A DNA stretch of 64,000 bases from Burkholderia gladioli (GTDB lineage: Bacteria > Pseudomonadota > Gammaproteobacteria > Burkholderiales > Burkholderiaceae): contig NZ_CP009322.1 in the NCBI RefSeq assembly GCF_000959725.1, positions 3,348,001 to 3,412,000 on the forward strand. The letters run 5' to 3'. The position numbers were made by a program, and so were the translations under genes. Shown here piece by piece: positions 63,965 to 64,000 of this stretch (within the stretch, counting starts at the first letter, position 1; each line of letters begins with the position of its first letter). The notes beneath the pieces are model-generated. The model saw nothing but the letters and a program-made list of their open reading frames with translations, was not told where the DNA came from and searched no databases.

Positions 63965-64000
63965 ATGCTCACTCATCCAGTGGTTTCGATCATAGACGAC
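63965..64000 (+). CDS. Start of a response-regulator gene (truncated by window)
   Basis: The last 12 codons read MLTHPVVSIIDD, the typical beginning of a FixJ-type receiver (VxxIDDD acidic pair). The gene continues past the window end. The 219 bases before it are without a supported gene. Confidence 0.6.
   Translation, partial: MLTHPVVSIIDD

Overview
The window is high-GC chromosomal or megaplasmid DNA with the gene repertoire of a plant-associated Burkholderia of the gladioli/glumae/plantarii kind. The evidence is six LysR regulators in 64 kb, an RND-like EmrA/EmrB/NodT triad, a Burkholderia-type L-fucose cluster, a PACE pump and a candidate type III effector. The species is inferred, not proven. 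No rRNA, tRNA, CRISPR array, phage or insertion sequence was seen. Both window edges cut genes: a type I secretion ABC protein at the left and a response regulator at the right.

Layout. 1-6 kb: type I secretion operon (ABC protein, HlyD-type adaptor, TolC-type channel with a long N-terminal extension) followed by two regulators whose receiver domains both lack the phosphoacceptor aspartate. 6-13.8 kb: GST/LysR pair, a 1,103-residue autotransporter, and a SnoaL-like/SDR operon divergent from a LysR gene. 13.8-18 kb: small genes around translation and cold adaptation (rpsU, a CspA-type protein, a second IF-1) mixed with small proteins of a local paralogous family. 18-21.7 kb: an NCS2 nucleobase permease and a 580-residue protein carrying seven SH3-ligand repeats and a PPxY motif. 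That protein is preceded by an exact hrpII/PIP-type box (TTCG-N16-TTCG) and is the best candidate in the window for something new: a type III secreted, eukaryotic-signalling-mimic effector.

22-32.5 kb: a cytochrome P450, a DUF3175 protein with a PoxB-like ThDP enzyme, a tripartite EmrA/EmrB/NodT efflux operon, a CDF transporter and an MgtC-like protein. 32.4-41 kb: a run of stress-type genes (BON, PRC-barrel, CBS, a sigma54-type regulator lacking its DNA-binding domain, a PSD-like protein, a frameshifted YciE, DUF3008, DUF1328 and several tiny genes). 41-47 kb: glycosyltransferase, GNAT, a LysR/PACE divergent pair, and a translationally coupled terpene cyclase-P450 operon. 47.6-54.3 kb: L-fucose uptake and oxidation (L-fuconate dehydratase, L-fucose dehydrogenase, ABC importer and a GntR/FadR regulator). 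54.5-64 kb: LysR-rich accessory DNA with an MDR oxidoreductase and a TetR regulon (TetR, lactonase-like metallohydrolase, MFS exporter) with three matching palindromic operators. It also holds a quinol-monooxygenase-like protein, a decayed AhpD-like gene and the start of another response regulator.

Functionally the window combines secretion and surface display (T1SS, autotransporter, candidate effector), drug and metabolite export, small secondary metabolism (terpene) and sugar catabolism under local regulators. Three decayed genes (YciE frameshift, SH3-like remnant, AhpD-like with internal stop) and a 24-bp exact duplication show ongoing turnover between conserved blocks.
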